13,546 bases of DNA from Candidatus Bathyarchaeota archaeon (lineage in GTDB: Archaea; Thermoproteota; Bathyarchaeia; TCS64), in the NCBI GenBank assembly GCA_026014515.1, contig JAOZIG010000015.1:1-13546 (forward strand), in the 5' to 3' direction. This document shows, in pieces, positions 12,034 to 13,546 of the stretch. The notes beneath the pieces are model-generated. The model was not told the DNA's origin. It made no database searches and worked only from the letters and a program-made list of their open reading frames with translations. The position numbers and the translations under genes are program-made. Each line of letters begins with the position of its first letter. Position 1 is the first letter of the stretch.

Positions 12034-13098
12034 ATGCTGGCGGTCAAACAAAAAACAATCAACGAAACAATCACCAAGCCCCCAGCACAAACCAACAACC
12101 TCACACTAACACTACGAAACCTCATACTATCTGAGATAACTGAGAACGTATTCAACGAGACACCAAAAATCAACCAGATAGCAGAAACCATCAGGAAAAA
12201 AATGGAGATAACACCACTCAGAAAAGAGGAAGACTACGTCCAAGTGCTAGGCGTTGACGCTGGAAGCCAAGTCATACCCCTAGCCTCCATGCAGTACGCG
12301 GTGATTGGGGCACTAGCATACAGTTTCCCCTATGGGCGAAGATACTTTGTTCAACCAGAATCACTGAGCCAACCATACGGTGACAGTCTGAACAACTTCA
12401 GGAGCCTCGTTGACATCCGACGCGAAGCCATGCTATACGAGACCGCATACGGGTATCTTGAACATTACCCCGACATAGAGGTGGTTTTCATAGACGGTCC
12501 ACTTGCCTTTAGTAATTGGTGGGCAAAGGTAGGCGAAGAGTCTGACAGACAGCGGTTGATCAATGCCATCAACAAGCTTATAGCCATGTGCCACAGACTG
12601 GGCATCACTGTTGCTGGGGTAGTGAAGCGTCCGACAGCGCGTCATTTGGTTCATTTCCTCGGACTGGAGAAGGAGACGGATTACACTGATGGCTTCATCA
12701 TGCTTCACGCGTTGGAGGCTGGTGAGCGTACAGAGGTCTTCAGCCCAAAGACTGGGCTCAGGATGGCGACCCGTCGCAGCCCCTTGATGGATGCAGTGGA
12801 CTCACCAATCTATAGCAGTTATCTGCGGATTAGTAAGGAGTGGCAGACACCACCTATCAGGCTTGATATGCCTGCGTTTTGCATTGATGAGCTTGACAGG
12901 GTAGCCAATTATTGTTATGCGACAAGTTACTGGAGTGGTTTACCTTTGCCTATTGTGAAGGCTGATGAGGAGGTCAAGGTCACAAAGCGGTTTATCGCTG
13001 ATGTCTATAGCGAGGCTTTGAGTCGTGTGGGTCGGGTTAGCGGTGAGTTTAGTCAACTTGCGCCTTTCTGGGGGGAGAGTGGATGGATGGGAGTATAA
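12034..13098 (+). CDS. nurA: NurA 5'-3' nuclease
   Basis: 354 residues. NurA is the 5'-3' nuclease that works with the HerA translocase, and with Mre11-Rad50, to resect DNA ends for homologous recombination. The N-terminal helical part (1-67) is followed by LGVDAGS with metal-binding D75, DIRREAMLYETA with conserved E131, VFIDGPL with D154, VAGVVKRP with K198, and later TDYTDGFIM. The C-terminal region has LPLPIVKADEEVKVT. These are the RNase H-like NurA active-site motifs in the expected order. The length is typical. The 3' end overlaps the start of herA by 16 bases, so the pair is co-translated. The first 33 codons are extremely A/C-ending (28 of 33), unlike the later part of the gene. Confidence 0.93.
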   Translation: MLAVKQKTINETITKPPAQTNNLTLTLRNLILSEITENVFNETPKINQIAETIRKKMEITPLRKEEDYVQVLGVDAGSQVIPLASMQYAVIGALAYSFPYGRRYFVQPESLSQPYGDSLNNFRSLVDIRREAMLYETAYGYLEHYPDIEVVFIDGPLAFSNWWAKVGEESDRQRLINAINKLIAMCHRLGITVAGVVKRPTARHLVHFLGLEKETDYTDGFIMLHALEAGERTEVFSPKTGLRMATRRSPLMDAVDSPIYSSYLRISKEWQTPPIRLDMPAFCIDELDRVANYCYATSYWSGLPLPIVKADEEVKVTKRFIADVYSEALSRVGRVSGEFSQLAPFWGESGWMGV

Positions 13099-13546
13099 AG
13101 GTAGGGCACACGTACAGTAGTAGCGGCGAGTATGGTATCAACGAGATCACGATACTCATGCTTAGGAGTCTTGAGTTAGCGAAGGGTGACTTGGTTTTCA
13201 TTAAGCACCCAAAGAACGGTCAACCCGTGGTATATCAAGTAACAAAGGTCTACCCCCATAAACGAGTCCGAGAATACGAGGAAGCCATGCTTAGGGAAGG
13301 CAGAATCATAGAAGATATCGATGACAGCACCCTCCACGGCATCGCGCATCAATGGGGTTGGCTGGACAACGGAGGCAGCCTACGGCCCCTCAGATACCCA
13401 TTATCACCAAACACTCCTGTGTACCTAGCTGAACGAGACATCATATCCAAGTTCACCAAGCCAAGCGGAGAATGGAGAATACTCCTAGGCAACGACCCCA
13501 GCACAGACCTAGATGTTGAACTCGGACTCTATAGCCTCATACGCCA
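13083..13546 (+). CDS. herA: HerA DNA translocase, N-terminal fragment (runs off the window)
   Basis: 154 codons from ATG 13083 to the window edge, still open. HerA is a hexameric FtsK-like ATPase that pairs with NurA in end resection. The visible part is the HAS-barrel: KVGHTYSSSGEYGI, GDLVFIKHPKNGQPVVYQVTKV, TPVYLAERDII. It is followed by the linker LLGNDPSTDLDVELGLYSLIR, which in the family comes directly before the RH-IAILG-x-TGSGKSN Walker A motif, lying just outside. The gene begins 16 bases before the nurA stop, in another frame. No Mre11 or Rad50 gene lies in the window. Confidence 0.88.
   Translation, partial: MDGSIKVGHTYSSSGEYGINEITILMLRSLELAKGDLVFIKHPKNGQPVVYQVTKVYPHKRVREYEEAMLREGRIIEDIDDSTLHGIAHQWGWLDNGGSLRPLRYPLSPNTPVYLAERDIISKFTKPSGEWRILLGNDPSTDLDVELGLYSLIR

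Overview
The window reads as a chromosomal segment of an archaeon. The evidence is an archaeal-type GatDE amidotransferase, ribonuclease P component 3 (Rpp30), an archaeal RNA-binding protein of the PF01877 type, ribosomal protein eS30, archaeal Elp3, a NurA-HerA pair, and TATA elements about 26 bases before gene starts. eS30 is mostly known from TACK and Asgard lineages, so one of these is the best guess. The species cannot be named from the sequence.

Layout. 1-255 (minus strand): the N-terminus of an alanine racemase lies just behind a tRNA-Arg(UCG) gene with an encoded CCA. 354-2177 (plus): a tightly packed RNA-processing operon of a PF01877 RNA-binding protein, Rpp30 (apparently starting at CTG) and an MBL-fold hydrolase. 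2221-4666 (plus): three genes with their own promoters, eS30 (TTG start), elp3 (TTG start) and a DUF3786 protein. 4711-7934: gatD and gatE, overlapping by one base, which make Gln-tRNA(Gln) from Glu-tRNA(Gln). 7991-8922: two tandem related proteins with a small strand-helix module and a winged helix. 8919-9248 (minus): a TrmB-like regulator, divergent from 9329-10099, a GNAT acetyltransferase fused to an RPA/SSB-like OB fold. 10091-10708 (minus): an exported, membrane-anchored protein. 10794-11817 (minus): an operon of four about 80-residue winged-helix proteins that reads as a duplicated two-gene cassette, with a near-perfect palindrome in its promoter. 12034-13546 (plus): nurA overlapping the start of herA, which runs off the window.

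The first half is mostly tRNA and translation housekeeping: tRNA-Arg, RNase P, Elp3 wobble modification, GatDE and eS30. The second half (8-12 kb) is unusually rich in small winged-helix proteins, seven in about 4 kb. It ends at the DNA end-resection pair NurA-HerA.

First genes of transcription units appear leaderless or have about 10-base leaders, while internal operon genes have Shine-Dalgarno sites. Many genes also show blocks in which the wobble base of the coding strand is mostly A/C, alternating with blocks where it is mostly G/T. No IS element, CRISPR array or rRNA was seen. The longest stretch without a gene is 11818-12033, described below; no stretch over 300 bases lacks a gene.
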